Source: an uncultured Clostridia bacterium (GTDB lineage Bacteria > Bacillota > Clostridia > Peptostreptococcales > Anaerovoracaceae). From it: a stretch of 64,000 nucleotides of DNA. Positions 1-9,816 of this stretch are shown one piece after another (the stretch's first letter is position 1; every line of letters begins with the position of its first letter). The notes under the pieces are model-generated. The model saw nothing but the letters and a program-made list of their open reading frames with translations. It was not told the DNA's origin and did no database searches. The DNA lies in NCBI GenBank assembly GCA_934271235.1, contig CAKQQT010000003.1:97400-161399 (forward strand), in the 5' to 3' direction. The position numbers and the translations under genes are program-made.

Positions 1-1
1 T

Positions 2-1291
2 CTTATGATTGAAGGTGCCAGACGAATCGGAAAGTCTACCGTTGCAGAGGAATTCGGAAAAAAAGAATATAAATCCTATATTCTGATTGATTTTAACAAA
101 GCCTCAAAAAAGGTCAAAGATCTCTTTGATGATCTTACCGAACTTGATATTTTTTTCCAGTCCTTATCTTTAGAATATAATACCCGGCTGTATAAACGAG
201 AAAGCTTGATCATATTTGATGAAATACAAAAGTTTCCAAAAGCAAGGGAGTCCGTCAAGTACCTTGTGGCAGACGGCCGTTATGATTTCCTGGAAACCGG
301 CTCCCTGATTTCAATCAAAGAAAATGTCGAAAGTATTACCATACCTTCCGAAGAACGAAAAATCAGAATGTATCCGCTTGATTTTGAAGAATTTGCTTCG
401 TTCTTGGGCGAAGATCTTTTGCTTGCATATATCGCCGAATGTTGGAAAAAGAAAGAGCCTTTGGAAAGATCCATGCACAATAAGGCTTTGCGCCTTTTCA
501 AAGAATATCTTCTCGTCGGCGGTATGCCTCAGGCAGTTCTCGCATACAAACACGAAGGGCGCGATTTCGCGGCGGCAGATATAGAAAAACGCGATATTTT
601 GAACCTTTATCGCGATGATATCAAAAAAGCAGCCGGAAGATACAACTCCAAAGTTTCCGCAATCTTTGAAAATATCCCTGCTTATTTATCGACACATGAA
701 AAAAAAATCGTACTGAATGAAATCGATGCCGGCGGCACATTTGATAAATATGATGAACCACTTTTTTGGCTGGATGACTCTATGATTTGCAGCCTCTGCT
801 ATAAATGCAATGATCCTAATATTGGATTCGCATTAAACAAAAACGAGTCAGCGGTAAAATGTTATCTTGGAGATACTGGCTTGCTTGTCAGCCTTGCTTT
901 CAGCGAAAACGAGCTCTCCGAAAACAATTTGTATAAACAGATCATGGACGGAAAACTCTCGATTAATCAAGGGATGATTTATGAAAACGCGATTGCGCAA
1001 ATGATAACAGCGAAAGGGAAAAAATTATTTTTTTATACACGTTACAGCAAAGAAAAGCACAGAAACGATATTGAAATTGATTTCATGCTATCAAACGACA
1101 GCAAACTCAATCTCAAAATCATTCCTGTAGAAGTAAAATCCGCGAAAAACTATTCCACAACGTCACTGGACACATTTTATAATCTTTATCGTCAAAGGAT
1201 CAGCATGTCTTTCGTCATCCATCCGAAGAACCTCGTTGTGACGGAAAAAGTGATTAAACTCCCGCCTTATATGTTTTTTGCCGCGTTTTAG
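2..1291 (+). CDS. AAA ATPase with DUF4143-type C-terminus, 5' end outside window
   Basis: The reading frame is open to the window edge, and the first ATG (position 5) already lies in the Walker A region (GARRIGKST), so the true start is upstream and a short N-terminal piece is missing. A Walker B-like segment (LIIFDEIQ) follows at about residues 65-72, and the C-terminal part contains EVKSAK, the E-x-K element typical of the DUF4143 region that follows AAA_14 domains. This family of cytosolic P-loop ATPases is common in gut anaerobes and archaea. Its cellular role is not established, though members often sit among defence genes as here. The stop codon overlaps the stop region of convergent jetD by four bases, so the two transcripts meet tail to tail with no room for a separate terminator. 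Family call is good; function unknown. Confidence 0.85.
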   Translation, partial: LMIEGARRIGKSTVAEEFGKKEYKSYILIDFNKASKKVKDLFDDLTELDIFFQSLSLEYNTRLYKRESLIIFDEIQKFPKARESVKYLVADGRYDFLETGSLISIKENVESITIPSEERKIRMYPLDFEEFASFLGEDLLLAYIAECWKKKEPLERSMHNKALRLFKEYLLVGGMPQAVLAYKHEGRDFAAADIEKRDILNLYRDDIKKAAGRYNSKVSAIFENIPAYLSTHEKKIVLNEIDAGGTFDKYDEPLFWLDDSMICSLCYKCNDPNIGFALNKNESAVKCYLGDTGLLVSLAFSENELSENNLYKQIMDGKLSINQGMIYENAIAQMITAKGKKLFFYTRYSKEKHRNDIEIDFMLSNDSKLNLKIIPVEVKSAKNYSTTSLDTFYNLYRQRISMSFVIHPKNLVVTEKVIKLPPYMFFAAF

Positions 1292-2676
1292 CGCGTTTTT
1301 CTATCCTGCGCACGGTCGTCTTCCTCGCCGGATCTTCCAAGCAGCAGCTCCTGATACCCGGCGCGGCGGTATCTGCGGATCAATTCCGCCGCGCCCACAA
1401 GCTGCGGATGTGTGATCCGATCCAGCATTTTGAGCCTGCGGTCGCTGATGATCTCCCGGGACATGGACTGTTTGTAGTCTTCGGCGGACATCCCGACGAA
1501 GCGAAACGCGCCCGGATAGTATTCCGCGAGTTTCTGTCCGATCAAAAGTCCCTCCGGATCCAGGTCACCCGCATAAGAAACTCTGGTGCCGGAAGCCGCG
1601 AGCAGGTCCAGCGCCACCAAAGCCGCCAGGCGCGGCTGCCCGTTCATGCACAGATACGCGTGCCCGCCGTCATCCTCCGCGCAGAGCATCGCGAAGATCG
1701 AAGGGTTCTCCACAATCAGGATCCGCTGATCCGGACACAGGAGTTTCTCCCATTTCAGCATGACCGCAAGCGGTACCTGCACCATGTCTTTCTCCGCGCA
1801 AAAGCCCGCCATCCCCGGATGTGTTCCCGGATGTGCCTCTCCGGAACGCTCGTCCTCGCCGCGCGGTTCTCTTCTGCGCTGTACGGCCTGCACACCGTAC
1901 AGCATCACGTAATTGGATACGTCATCGATCAGCAGACCGACCGTCAAAAAACTGCGCTGTCGCTGATAAGCGTGCAGGATCTTCTCGTCACGGAGCACGA
2001 TCCCGCGATGCGCAAGATCGGCCTGTACCAGACGATACAGAAGGCTTCCTCCGGCTGTTCCCGCGTCAAAGGCATGCGGATTGCCGGTCAGCTTGGCTGC
2101 GAATACCGCCAGATACATTGTCCTTTCTTCCCGATAAGGGAACGCGCCGCAGATCCGCAGCGCAAGCCGCAAGGTTTCCTCCCACCGTCGCAGAGTCTCT
2201 TGCTGCCGTTCCCGCGACAGATCCGTGATCTCACCGGTTGTTTCCGGTTTGACCACCGCCAAGATCGGCTGCAAAAGCTCGATCGCGTAAGTACCCGCAA
2301 AATCCCGGCACACCGACTTGAGGATTTCCTGCTGTTCGTTCCGAAACCCCGCCCGAATCTCCTTTTTTCCCTGCAGTTCTTCGCCAAAAAACAGATGCAG
2401 CAGCCGTTCCGGCGCAAGATCCGCGTAGCGGCTTGCCGCCAAAGCCTTTTCAAAGGCCTGCGCGGAGATCGACACGCTCTTTTGTCCATGAAAATTTTTG
2501 CCGAAAAAACCTTCCAGCGTCTCGATCTCCTCCGCGGACAATCCGCGGAGTCTCACCGTTCCCGCGAAACGTCCGTAAGACTGATATTTTTCCCGGAAAC
2601 CGCGGAATAAACGCGTCCAGACCTTGCTTCCTCGAAAGTAAGCCAGCGCCCGCGCTTCTTCTCTTTGCAGATTCAT
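1288..2676 (-). CDS. jetD: Wadjet type II nuclease subunit JetD
   Basis: Last gene of the jetABCD operon. JetD is the Toprim-fold nuclease of Wadjet and cleaves plasmid DNA once the JetABC motor has judged it to be a small circle. The C-terminal half carries the expected Toprim/DUF2399 signatures: ILIVENPSIF, where the glutamate is the probable metal-binding residue, then a hydrophobic strand followed by GDLDPEGL, which supplies the acidic DxD-like pair. I chose the ATG at 2676 because it forms the ATGA overlap with the jetC stop and lies 10 nt after GGAGG (2691-2687). An ATG at 2682 is also possible but only 4 nt from that site, and the longer open frame up to 2736 has no support. About 462 residues, a normal length. 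Overlapping stops with the upstream ATPase gene mark the end of the operon. Confidence 0.9.
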   Translation of the reverse strand: MNLQREEARALAYFRGSKVWTRLFRGFREKYQSYGRFAGTVRLRGLSAEEIETLEGFFGKNFHGQKSVSISAQAFEKALAASRYADLAPERLLHLFFGEELQGKKEIRAGFRNEQQEILKSVCRDFAGTYAIELLQPILAVVKPETTGEITDLSRERQQETLRRWEETLRLALRICGAFPYREERTMYLAVFAAKLTGNPHAFDAGTAGGSLLYRLVQADLAHRGIVLRDEKILHAYQRQRSFLTVGLLIDDVSNYVMLYGVQAVQRRREPRGEDERSGEAHPGTHPGMAGFCAEKDMVQVPLAVMLKWEKLLCPDQRILIVENPSIFAMLCAEDDGGHAYLCMNGQPRLAALVALDLLAASGTRVSYAGDLDPEGLLIGQKLAEYYPGAFRFVGMSAEDYKQSMSREIISDRRLKMLDRITHPQLVGAAELIRRYRRAGYQELLLGRSGEEDDRAQDRKTR

Positions 2677-5600
2677 CGACATCTTTCCTCCATCTTGCTC
2701 TCGCTCTCCAGCGCTTCCCGACGGCTGCCGTTCCACAGATAGGACATGACGGTAACAAATTTCGCGTTGCCCGGCCGCTGCAGCTGGTAGATCGCCAGCG
2801 CGTCCAGCGTATCACAGTCTCCCCAGAGAACCTGCGAGTTGATGATAAAATCAAAACCAAATTCCGACATCAGGCGGAACATGTCCCGGATATTCCTGCT
2901 GTCCACGCCGGCGAACGCCTCGTCCAAGGAGATCAAACGCGGCGCGTCCTTGCTGCCACCCTCATATTTGGCGAAGACGGCCGAGAACAGCGGCACATAC
3001 ATGGCCATCGCCTTTTCGCCCCCGCTGAAGGTCCCGAAGACGCTGTTGGTCAGCTCGCGCTGCCGTTCCCCGGTCTTCTGCGTGAACAGCTGGAATTCAA
3101 ACCATTTGCGATAATCCAGCGTATCCTTCATCACCTGATAGAAGGATACCAGGCCGGCCTGCTCGCCGCTGCTTCTTCTTGCTTCCTCCACTTTGGAGCG
3201 AAAATGCGCGGACAGGCGGCGGCTTTCCTCTTCCGTCATCGAAAGATAATCTTTTTTGAGCAGCTGCACCAGTTCCCCGGTATCCAGCTGATCCTCCGCC
3301 TCCGCGGATCTGCTTCTCCATTTCAGGCTCAGCTTCAGCCCGCTGGACGTGTTCATGCTGCCCATCAGCTGATTCATATTGCTGACCCAGCTGCCGGCAG
3401 CGTTAATCTTGCCGCGGATCTTGCGGCTGACCGTATTGGATAAGATGTCCTCAAACAGCTCGCGGTCTTTTCCCGAGATCAGATCCTTTAATTCCGTGAT
3501 ATCCGCCTTCAGGCAGGCGATCAGCTGCGGGAACGGCATTTCATTGCCTTGGTACCGCGCCCGGATATCGTTGCGCTTGGCAGTCATAGCCGTTTCCGGC
3601 TGTCCCTCATCCTCCTCCGCGAAAAGGTCGGATTTCAGATTCGGCTGATATTCATTCAGGAAATCCCGCTGCTGGTAATAGACCTCATTGAGCCTTTGGT
3701 TCACGCTCTCCCAACTGAGTCCCTCCGCGTCATTTTTGAGATACTGCATGATCGCGCGGGCCTGCGTGCCAATCTCCTCCGGGATCTCCACATATGCCAG
3801 CTTCCGTTCTTTCTCACAGCATCTGGCCAGCCTTGTTTCGATCTTGTCCAGATCCGCGAGCTGACTCGCACAGGCTTCGATTTCCTGCTCTAAGATCTTG
3901 CATTCCTCCTGGCATCTCGTCATGCTTTTGGTATTTTCGGTCAGTTTCTTCGGAAAATCTTCCAGCCAGGCTGTGCAGGCGTCCAAGCGTTCTTTGATCG
4001 CCGCGTAGTCTGTCAGTTCCAGCTGGCTGCGCACCGAAGCAAGCTCCATCTGCTTTTTCAGACGATTGCGCTCCGCGTCGGCAAGTTCGTCCCGGACCGC
4101 CGCGATGTCTTCTTCGATGTCTTCCGCCTGCATCGCCAGACCGCGGATCTCCTGCACCGTCTTCAAATAGAGCTCGTGCGCGGATGTAAGCCGGACCAAC
4201 AATTTGTCGTATGCTTCCGCTGCTTCTTTCGCCTGCTTAAACACTGCGAAGGAAAGATCGAGATGCAGATTTTTTCCGGCTTCATAAGCCGCTTCCTGCT
4301 TCTCGCGGATCTGATTTTTGATCTGCTGCAGGTCGTCTTCCAGGTGATCCTTGTCCTTTTCCAAGCGACTGCAGTTATTCTCCGCATCCTGCACCTCCCG
4401 CCACGCGGCTTTGAGATCGCTATCCTGCGGGAATGCCCGGTACTCAGCCTCCAGCTGCACAAGACGCGCTTCGATCTGCTCGCAGAACGCTTGCAGCGTT
4501 TCCAGTTCCTGTTCCAGCCTTTCGATCTCGGCTTCACAGGCGCGGATCTTCGCAAGGCGCGCGTTTTCACGGGCTTTCGTGCCGAGGAACGCTGCCTTGT
4601 GCTGCCCGGTGATCGTACCCGACAGCACGCCGATCCGGTAGCTTCCGTCCGTCCTGACCGATGCCTGTCCATCTCCGTCATAAGCGATGCTGCCCAAAAT
4701 GCTCGTCAGCCTCTGATTGGAAAAAATATCGTTCACCTCATCGTTGAGCTGCAGGATATCGAGCAGGCTTTTGCCTGCCTGCGGACTTCCCGCGAACAGA
4801 TAGCGGTCCGCGCAGCCTTCCGCAAAGGTCATGACCCGCTCACGATACTGCTCTTCGATCACCAGCGCGTCCAGGATCCCCATCGCGAGCAGCGCCTCCT
4901 CGAGGCGGTCACAGGCGGCTTCCTCCAAGGTGTCGTCAAATTCGATCACTTTATAAAATTCCTGATACGGGATCCCTAGCGCCGTAAGTCTGGCTCTGTT
5001 TGCCAAAACCGCCTCACTGCGCTCCGGCTCTGGTTCTTTTTGATCCTCCCATTCTTTCAGTTCCCTGCGGACCGAAGTAAGCGCTTCTTCGGTTTCCGTA
5101 AGTAAGGCTGACTTTTCATGCTGCAGGCTCTGCAGGCCACTTCGCAGCGTCTGCTTCACATCCGCCGCGATCTGACGCGCCTGGCCGAAGTCCGCGTTTT
5201 CGTCGTAATCATCCGCAAAACGGCTGATCCTGCCTAAGACTGCCTGCGCAAGTTTCAACTCCGTGTTGCCCGCTTCCCAACGGTAGAGCGCTTCTTTCCA
5301 CTCACTTCCGACCCGGATCAGCAGATTTTCCGCTTCCGTTTGCTTGCGCTGCGCACGGTCCAGTTCGCGAACGACGCGATCGCGTTTTTCCGTAAGCGCG
5401 TCGTTCTCTTTTTTGAGCTGCTGTGTTTCCTCCAAGATCTGAAAGGTTTCTCCGATCCCCACCTTCGTCATGTGGAATTGTTTTTGATGCACTGTATAGT
5501 CGTATATCTCGTCAAGCCGGCCCAAAAGCTCATCTCGGAAGAAAGCATGCTCGTCGAAAGCCATATCGTCCGCTTCGTCTTCCATTTCTTCTAAGTATCG

Positions 5601-6761
5601 GCGGATCGTTTTTTCCCTGTCGTATTTTTCATTCTCGGTATCTTTACGCTTAGATTCCAGATCGCGCAGACGCTGCTGCTTCGTTTCCAGCATTTGCGTC
5701 TTTTCCAGCACCGTAGTGCCGAAGCTCTCGCTTTCTTTTTCCAGCTCGCTTTCCCGCTGTTTCAGCATCGCTGCGTCGCTTTTGCCCAGAGATTCCCGTT
5801 CTTTCTCCATGGCCTGCCGTGTGGCTTCCATTTCCTGCTGCGCGGTCTCGCACGCCGCGATCTGCTCCCTGCGGGACTGCAGGGTCTTTTCTTTCTGCGC
5901 CTTCTGCGTTTTGGTCTGCGCGAGCTTTTCCTGCGCTTCCTGACAGGCGGCCGCTTTCTTATACAGCATCAGCCGGTTATATTTATCGTAGGCCCGCTGG
6001 ATCTTTTCGGCGGCGGCGATGGCCGCTTCCTCGTCCTTAAGCTTGCGGCTCAGCTCGTCCATGTTCTCGATCGCCTCCGACATCGGCCGCAGATCGTCGT
6101 CCGAAAGGGGCTGCAGCGAATCGCTGAGGATCTCGTTGATCACAGATGGTTTAAAGTCCTTGGAAAGCTTCGGCGTCCGCAGCTGGATCAGAAGGTCGAT
6201 CAATTCCTTATATTCGTCCTTGCTCTCAAATCCAAAGACGTGGCTGTTCACATATTCCATGTAATCCGCCTGCTTATCGAACACGCGCCCGCCCTTTTCG
6301 ATACGGTTTTCCAATTCTTTCTTCGACAGCGTGATCTTCTCCCCAATGGATTTATATAAGAAAAAGTCTTTGCCGATCCGCCTGCCGTCCGAGATCGCGA
6401 AATACCACTTGTCCAGCGGTTTTCCCTTTCGCGCGCGGATGCCCATGCCGATCGTCAAATACTCTTCACTGTCTCCGCGCCGAAATTCCAGATAAAGATA
6501 GCCGGTCCGCTCTTCCCGATCATCGTCATCCTCCAAAAGGTAGCTGTTCATCTTACGGTCGCGGCTTCCGAACGGATCCAGCCGTTCCGGGCTCATGTTG
6601 CCGTCCAAAAGCAGCGGTACGACGCTCTGCATAGTAACGGATTTGCCGGAGCCGTTCGAGCCGCGGAGCAGCATCCTGCCCTTGGCGAACGTAAATTCCT
6701 GTTCATCGTAGTACCAAAAATTCACCAGTCCGATCTTATTTGCCTGCCATCTGCCGCTCAT
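2673..6761 (-). CDS. jetC: Wadjet type II SMC-like ATPase JetC
   Basis: JetC is the MukB/SMC-like motor that, with JetA (kleisin) and JetB (KITE), extrudes DNA loops to sense plasmid topology. The 1362 residues show Walker A GSNGSGKS at 34-41, long heptad-rich coiled-coil arms (roughly 230-500 and 750-1000), a hinge-like globular segment between them, an ABC signature (FSGGEKAMAM) and a Walker B (LISLDEAFAGVD) near the C-terminus. The start is fixed by a 4-base ATGA overlap with the jetB stop, and the stop overlaps jetD in the same way, so the four genes are translationally coupled. Length and motifs match the TIGR02680-like family as I remember it. No sign of decay. Confidence 0.93.
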   Translation of the reverse strand: MSGRWQANKIGLVNFWYYDEQEFTFAKGRMLLRGSNGSGKSVTMQSVVPLLLDGNMSPERLDPFGSRDRKMNSYLLEDDDDREERTGYLYLEFRRGDSEEYLTIGMGIRARKGKPLDKWYFAISDGRRIGKDFFLYKSIGEKITLSKKELENRIEKGGRVFDKQADYMEYVNSHVFGFESKDEYKELIDLLIQLRTPKLSKDFKPSVINEILSDSLQPLSDDDLRPMSEAIENMDELSRKLKDEEAAIAAAEKIQRAYDKYNRLMLYKKAAACQEAQEKLAQTKTQKAQKEKTLQSRREQIAACETAQQEMEATRQAMEKERESLGKSDAAMLKQRESELEKESESFGTTVLEKTQMLETKQQRLRDLESKRKDTENEKYDREKTIRRYLEEMEDEADDMAFDEHAFFRDELLGRLDEIYDYTVHQKQFHMTKVGIGETFQILEETQQLKKENDALTEKRDRVVRELDRAQRKQTEAENLLIRVGSEWKEALYRWEAGNTELKLAQAVLGRISRFADDYDENADFGQARQIAADVKQTLRSGLQSLQHEKSALLTETEEALTSVRRELKEWEDQKEPEPERSEAVLANRARLTALGIPYQEFYKVIEFDDTLEEAACDRLEEALLAMGILDALVIEEQYRERVMTFAEGCADRYLFAGSPQAGKSLLDILQLNDEVNDIFSNQRLTSILGSIAYDGDGQASVRTDGSYRIGVLSGTITGQHKAAFLGTKARENARLAKIRACEAEIERLEQELETLQAFCEQIEARLVQLEAEYRAFPQDSDLKAAWREVQDAENNCSRLEKDKDHLEDDLQQIKNQIREKQEAAYEAGKNLHLDLSFAVFKQAKEAAEAYDKLLVRLTSAHELYLKTVQEIRGLAMQAEDIEEDIAAVRDELADAERNRLKKQMELASVRSQLELTDYAAIKERLDACTAWLEDFPKKLTENTKSMTRCQEECKILEQEIEACASQLADLDKIETRLARCCEKERKLAYVEIPEEIGTQARAIMQYLKNDAEGLSWESVNQRLNEVYYQQRDFLNEYQPNLKSDLFAEEDEGQPETAMTAKRNDIRARYQGNEMPFPQLIACLKADITELKDLISGKDRELFEDILSNTVSRKIRGKINAAGSWVSNMNQLMGSMNTSSGLKLSLKWRSRSAEAEDQLDTGELVQLLKKDYLSMTEEESRRLSAHFRSKVEEARRSSGEQAGLVSFYQVMKDTLDYRKWFEFQLFTQKTGERQRELTNSVFGTFSGGEKAMAMYVPLFSAVFAKYEGGSKDAPRLISLDEAFAGVDSRNIRDMFRLMSEFGFDFIINSQVLWGDCDTLDALAIYQLQRPGNAKFVTVMSYLWNGSRREALESESKMEERCR

Positions 6762-7915
6762 GCCTTTTCCTCACTTTCCTCTTCCGTTTTATCCGTAAAG
6801 TCTTCCGGATAACGGCCTCGGAGCTTGCCCGCTGCCGGATAGATCCGCACCTGCCGCGTCTCCTTTAATTCTCTGCTGAACATCCAGCGTTCCATTTCCT
6901 CCGCGATCACGCGTACAAACTCGCCGTCCGGCATTTCTCGGTACTTCTTCGCGAAGCCGTGCGCGAAGTCCCGTTTGACCTTCCCGATAACCTGTCCAAA
7001 TTCCAGATCACTGACCACGCAGGTCTCGTCGTTTTCTGTCTTCCAAGCTCCGGCGCGGATCTTTTTCTGCATCTCGCCGAGCACTAAAAGCACGATATCG
7101 GCCAGCACGTTTGCGGATGGGAACTCCTTCCCGATGCGGCAGTCCTCGCCCAGCATCAGGTAAGCGCTCCCTTTGTGGATATGGACCCGGCAGTCGAAGA
7201 TCTTCTCGAGATCATCGCTGAGTCTGCGTCCGTAATACTTCAGATATTCGAAATCTTCCGGCGCGCCGTCCCCGCGGTACATACCGGGCGCGAAGAGCAG
7301 GCGTTTGTACACGCGCTGCCGTCTGGCGATGCCCTTGTCCTCGTCGATGTCAAACCAGTCGCTCTGCGCGAAGTCCTCCGGCTTGTCGTATCCCCGAATA
7401 TCCCGCGAAAACGTCCGCATAAAATAGCGCGACGCTCCGGTGCTTTCATAAAGGACCTCGCCAGTCACGTTGTCCATAAAGGCTTCATCGCTGCCGTCGG
7501 TGATCTTGAGCATATCCTGCGTGATCGCGTAGCGCAGCACCTTGATCAGTCTCCGCCGGTTGGTGTATACCGTCCAGTCCACCGCTTCGCCCGGCATGTG
7601 GACCGCCGTGTATTCCGTCAGCTGCGAAAGGATGAACTGCTCTCCGGCGTCCTTGTCTTCCAGGAACATCAGCAGCACGCACAAAAAGGCATACTCTTCC
7701 CGCGAGGTGAATTCCTGTACGCCCATGAAAGTCTCCGGAAGGACCGGTATTTTTTCCAGCTTGACCAAAAGCGCGTTTTCGATCAGCTGGCAGCCCATTT
7801 TTTCGGATGTGAATTTGCGGATCTCAGGTGCCGCGTCCCGGATCTTATAGTATAATTCTTTGTTTTCCGCCTTGAGCACCCAGCGGTTTCCAAGCAGGAT
7901 CTCCAGTTCTCTCAT
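6758..7915 (-). CDS. jetB: Wadjet type II KITE subunit JetB (DUF2398-like)
   Basis: Second gene of the operon, 385 residues. JetB proteins are winged-helix KITE partners that bind the kleisin JetA and help load the JetC SMC dimer. There are no catalytic motifs to check, so the call rests on gene order, on ATGA overlaps at both ends (with jetA upstream and jetC downstream), on length, and on a composition typical of the DUF2398/TIGR02678 group (alternating helical and wing segments, acidic C-terminus ending in a run of glutamates). Nothing looks broken. Confidence 0.88.
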   Translation of the reverse strand: MRELEILLGNRWVLKAENKELYYKIRDAAPEIRKFTSEKMGCQLIENALLVKLEKIPVLPETFMGVQEFTSREEYAFLCVLLMFLEDKDAGEQFILSQLTEYTAVHMPGEAVDWTVYTNRRRLIKVLRYAITQDMLKITDGSDEAFMDNVTGEVLYESTGASRYFMRTFSRDIRGYDKPEDFAQSDWFDIDEDKGIARRQRVYKRLLFAPGMYRGDGAPEDFEYLKYYGRRLSDDLEKIFDCRVHIHKGSAYLMLGEDCRIGKEFPSANVLADIVLLVLGEMQKKIRAGAWKTENDETCVVSDLEFGQVIGKVKRDFAHGFAKKYREMPDGEFVRVIAEEMERWMFSRELKETRQVRIYPAAGKLRGRYPEDFTDKTEEESEEKA

Positions 7916-9462
7916 TCCACCGCCTCCTCAAATACCAGCGCGAAGCGCGGCATCGTCAGATTGCCGTCGCACGCGCGCAGTACGCACTTCTGCCCGCTGC
8001 CGCTCTCATCCAGATGAAACAGCCTACCATCATCGGTCCTTGCCGTTTTCGCGGTATCCTCCAGCGCATTTGAAAGCCAGGTCAGGAGGATCTCCCGGAT
8101 CTCCGGCTCGACCACAGGCAGCGCGCCAAAGTCGATCCTGCCGTCCTGTTCCAAGGCTCTGAGTTTTTCCATGTGTGCCTGCTGCACTTGCATCAACGCC
8201 TCGCGCGCGGCCTCTTTTTCGCGGCTCATATCGCGGATCGCGCTGCGGCCCGCGCGTTCCTTATACGTACGGACTCGCGGCTTCAGCGTGATCTCAAACG
8301 GCGCTTCGTCATATACGCTGCCGTTCATGGTGTCTGTTTCCCGTATCATATCCGCCTTCATATGCGCTGTCGCTTCCAGCCCGAACACCATCGCCGACAG
8401 CTTATGCGCCTGCTTGATATCTTCACATCTGAGGAAAATCTCCGCGACTCGGCGATATTCCTCACGCCGGTTCGCTCCCAACGCGTTCTTTTCGGAGATC
8501 TGCGCCGCGTATCGGGTGATCTTGCGGATGATGTCGTTGGTCTTGTCGAACAGCTTCGCAGCCTCGTTATCCTCACTGCCGTTCCCGCAGAACCACTCAA
8601 AGATGCTCTGCCAGCGGTCGTAGATCTTCTGTTCGATCTCCTGCCGGGTGATTTCTTCCCCGATACGCGGGATCGCCAGTTCATAGTCGATCACCTTTTC
8701 CAAGATCGCCTGTTTTTGCTGCTCGGTGATCCTGCGCAGCTGTTCCTCGATCGCGCCTACATTTCGCTGCAGGTTCTTGATAAAATTGCGCAGATATTCC
8801 ACCAGCTGATCCTTAAAGGTAAGGAACGCCCGCGTCTGCATCATCTGCTCGGCTTTGACGCTGCTCAGGCTGCTCATATAGTCCTTGTAGTTCTGATTCA
8901 GACGCACAAAGTCATTGCTGAGATCGTTCCACCACGCATAGACTTTGCTGCCTTCCTGCTCGTCCTCCGCCATCTGTGCGAACACGGCAAGATAGCTCCG
9001 GATACGTTCCAGCAGACTCGGCTCCAGCGACGCGCCCTCGATGTGCAGATTTTCCAGTCGCTGCACCAGACGCTCTACCTCGACGCCGACATCCGTCATG
9101 CTGTACTCAAACTTTTTGTTCTTGAATTCTTCAATGGAGTTCACATGGCGTGTGTCCTGATAAGCCTCTAAATTCTTCCATTCTGTCAGCATATCCAGGT
9201 CCTGCCGGCACTGCTCGATCCGATAGTCCGCGAACAGTCCTGTCTCCTGCATGGCTTCATAAACATCTTCCTGATACAATTTGTATTTTAATTTATCGTA
9301 ATGCATTAAAAAAATGCGCATAATGGCGCGATATCGGCTCACATTATCCGCATTCAAATATTTTGCCTCAGTCAAAGGCCGCATCGTCTTGTCCGTGATC
9401 TGCATGAATCTTGCTTCCTCGTTTACTCTCTTTGGTTTTTCTTCTCGTTTTCCGGTCAGCAT
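7912..9462 (-). CDS. jetA: Wadjet type II kleisin subunit JetA (DUF2397-like)
   Basis: First gene of the Wadjet operon, up to 516 residues, largely helical with several coiled stretches, as expected for the MukF-like kleisin that bridges the two JetC heads. The start is uncertain. The upstream ATG (9462) has only a weak AGAG upstream. An ATG at 9405, where the protein would begin MQITDK, follows GAGGAAG and also fits the usual N-terminus of the family. The promoter at 9489-9518 precedes both. The stop overlaps jetB by four bases. Identity comes from operon position and size, plus resemblance to the DUF2397/TIGR02677 group. Confidence 0.88.
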   Translation of the reverse strand: MLTGKREEKPKRVNEEARFMQITDKTMRPLTEAKYLNADNVSRYRAIMRIFLMHYDKLKYKLYQEDVYEAMQETGLFADYRIEQCRQDLDMLTEWKNLEAYQDTRHVNSIEEFKNKKFEYSMTDVGVEVERLVQRLENLHIEGASLEPSLLERIRSYLAVFAQMAEDEQEGSKVYAWWNDLSNDFVRLNQNYKDYMSSLSSVKAEQMMQTRAFLTFKDQLVEYLRNFIKNLQRNVGAIEEQLRRITEQQKQAILEKVIDYELAIPRIGEEITRQEIEQKIYDRWQSIFEWFCGNGSEDNEAAKLFDKTNDIIRKITRYAAQISEKNALGANRREEYRRVAEIFLRCEDIKQAHKLSAMVFGLEATAHMKADMIRETDTMNGSVYDEAPFEITLKPRVRTYKERAGRSAIRDMSREKEAAREALMQVQQAHMEKLRALEQDGRIDFGALPVVEPEIREILLTWLSNALEDTAKTARTDDGRLFHLDESGSGQKCVLRACDGNLTMPRFALVFEEAVE

Positions 9463-9488
9463 ATCTCTAAGTCCGCTGCCCTGCTTTC

Positions 9489-9518
9489 ATTATAGCCGAC
9501 TCGCAGCGATCCGGTCAA
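9489..9518 (-). promoter_or_regulatory. Promoter of the Wadjet operon
   Basis: On the minus strand TTGACC (9518-9513) and TATAAT (9494-9489) are separated by 18 bp, a near-consensus sigma-A promoter. Predicted transcription starts near 9482, 20 nt before the first possible jetA start and about 77 nt before the alternative one. No obvious operator palindrome overlaps it, so constitutive expression is plausible. Confidence 0.7.
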
Positions 9519-9554
9519 TTGTTTCCGTGAAAAAAGGGGATGCTTTTTCTTTTT

Positions 9555-9794
9555 CTACGCACGATCCCTGTTGGATACTTCTTCCCGATACAGCTCCGCA
9601 AGGTACGACGGCCCATTCCGCCAAAGTCCGATTTCTTCATTATATAATGCCTTTCCCGTCTTTGAGCTTAAAAAATCGGTCAAGACATCCTTTCTCGCTT
9701 TTCCGGTTTCTTCCGCAATTTCTTCAACGGTCATGGTGATGAGCAGATCAATTGTAAAATTCATTTTTTCTTTTGACAGCGTCACTTCAGCCAT
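9555..9794 (-). CDS. Small hypothetical protein, 79 aa
   Basis: Small acidic helical protein with the motif YNEEIGLWRNGPSYL near its C-terminus. From memory it resembles short proteins that accompany DUF3791/DUF3990 genes in clostridial genomes, a group suspected of toxin-antitoxin roles, but neither of those partners is beside it here. It is the last of a run of small genes (10743 to 9555) that read in one direction. The ribosome binding site is modest (GAGG 10 nt before the ATG). Function unknown. Confidence 0.6.
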   Translation of the reverse strand: MAEVTLSKEKMNFTIDLLITMTVEEIAEETGKARKDVLTDFLSSKTGKALYNEEIGLWRNGPSYLAELYREEVSNRDRA

Positions 9795-9816
9795 ACCTTC
9801 TCATCCTCTATAAATC

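Noticed and set aside
1408..2610. 400-codon open frame on plus opposite jetD
   Set aside because: Shadow of jetD in GC-rich sequence; composition (His/Arg/Gln-rich) is not protein-like and jetD is well supported.
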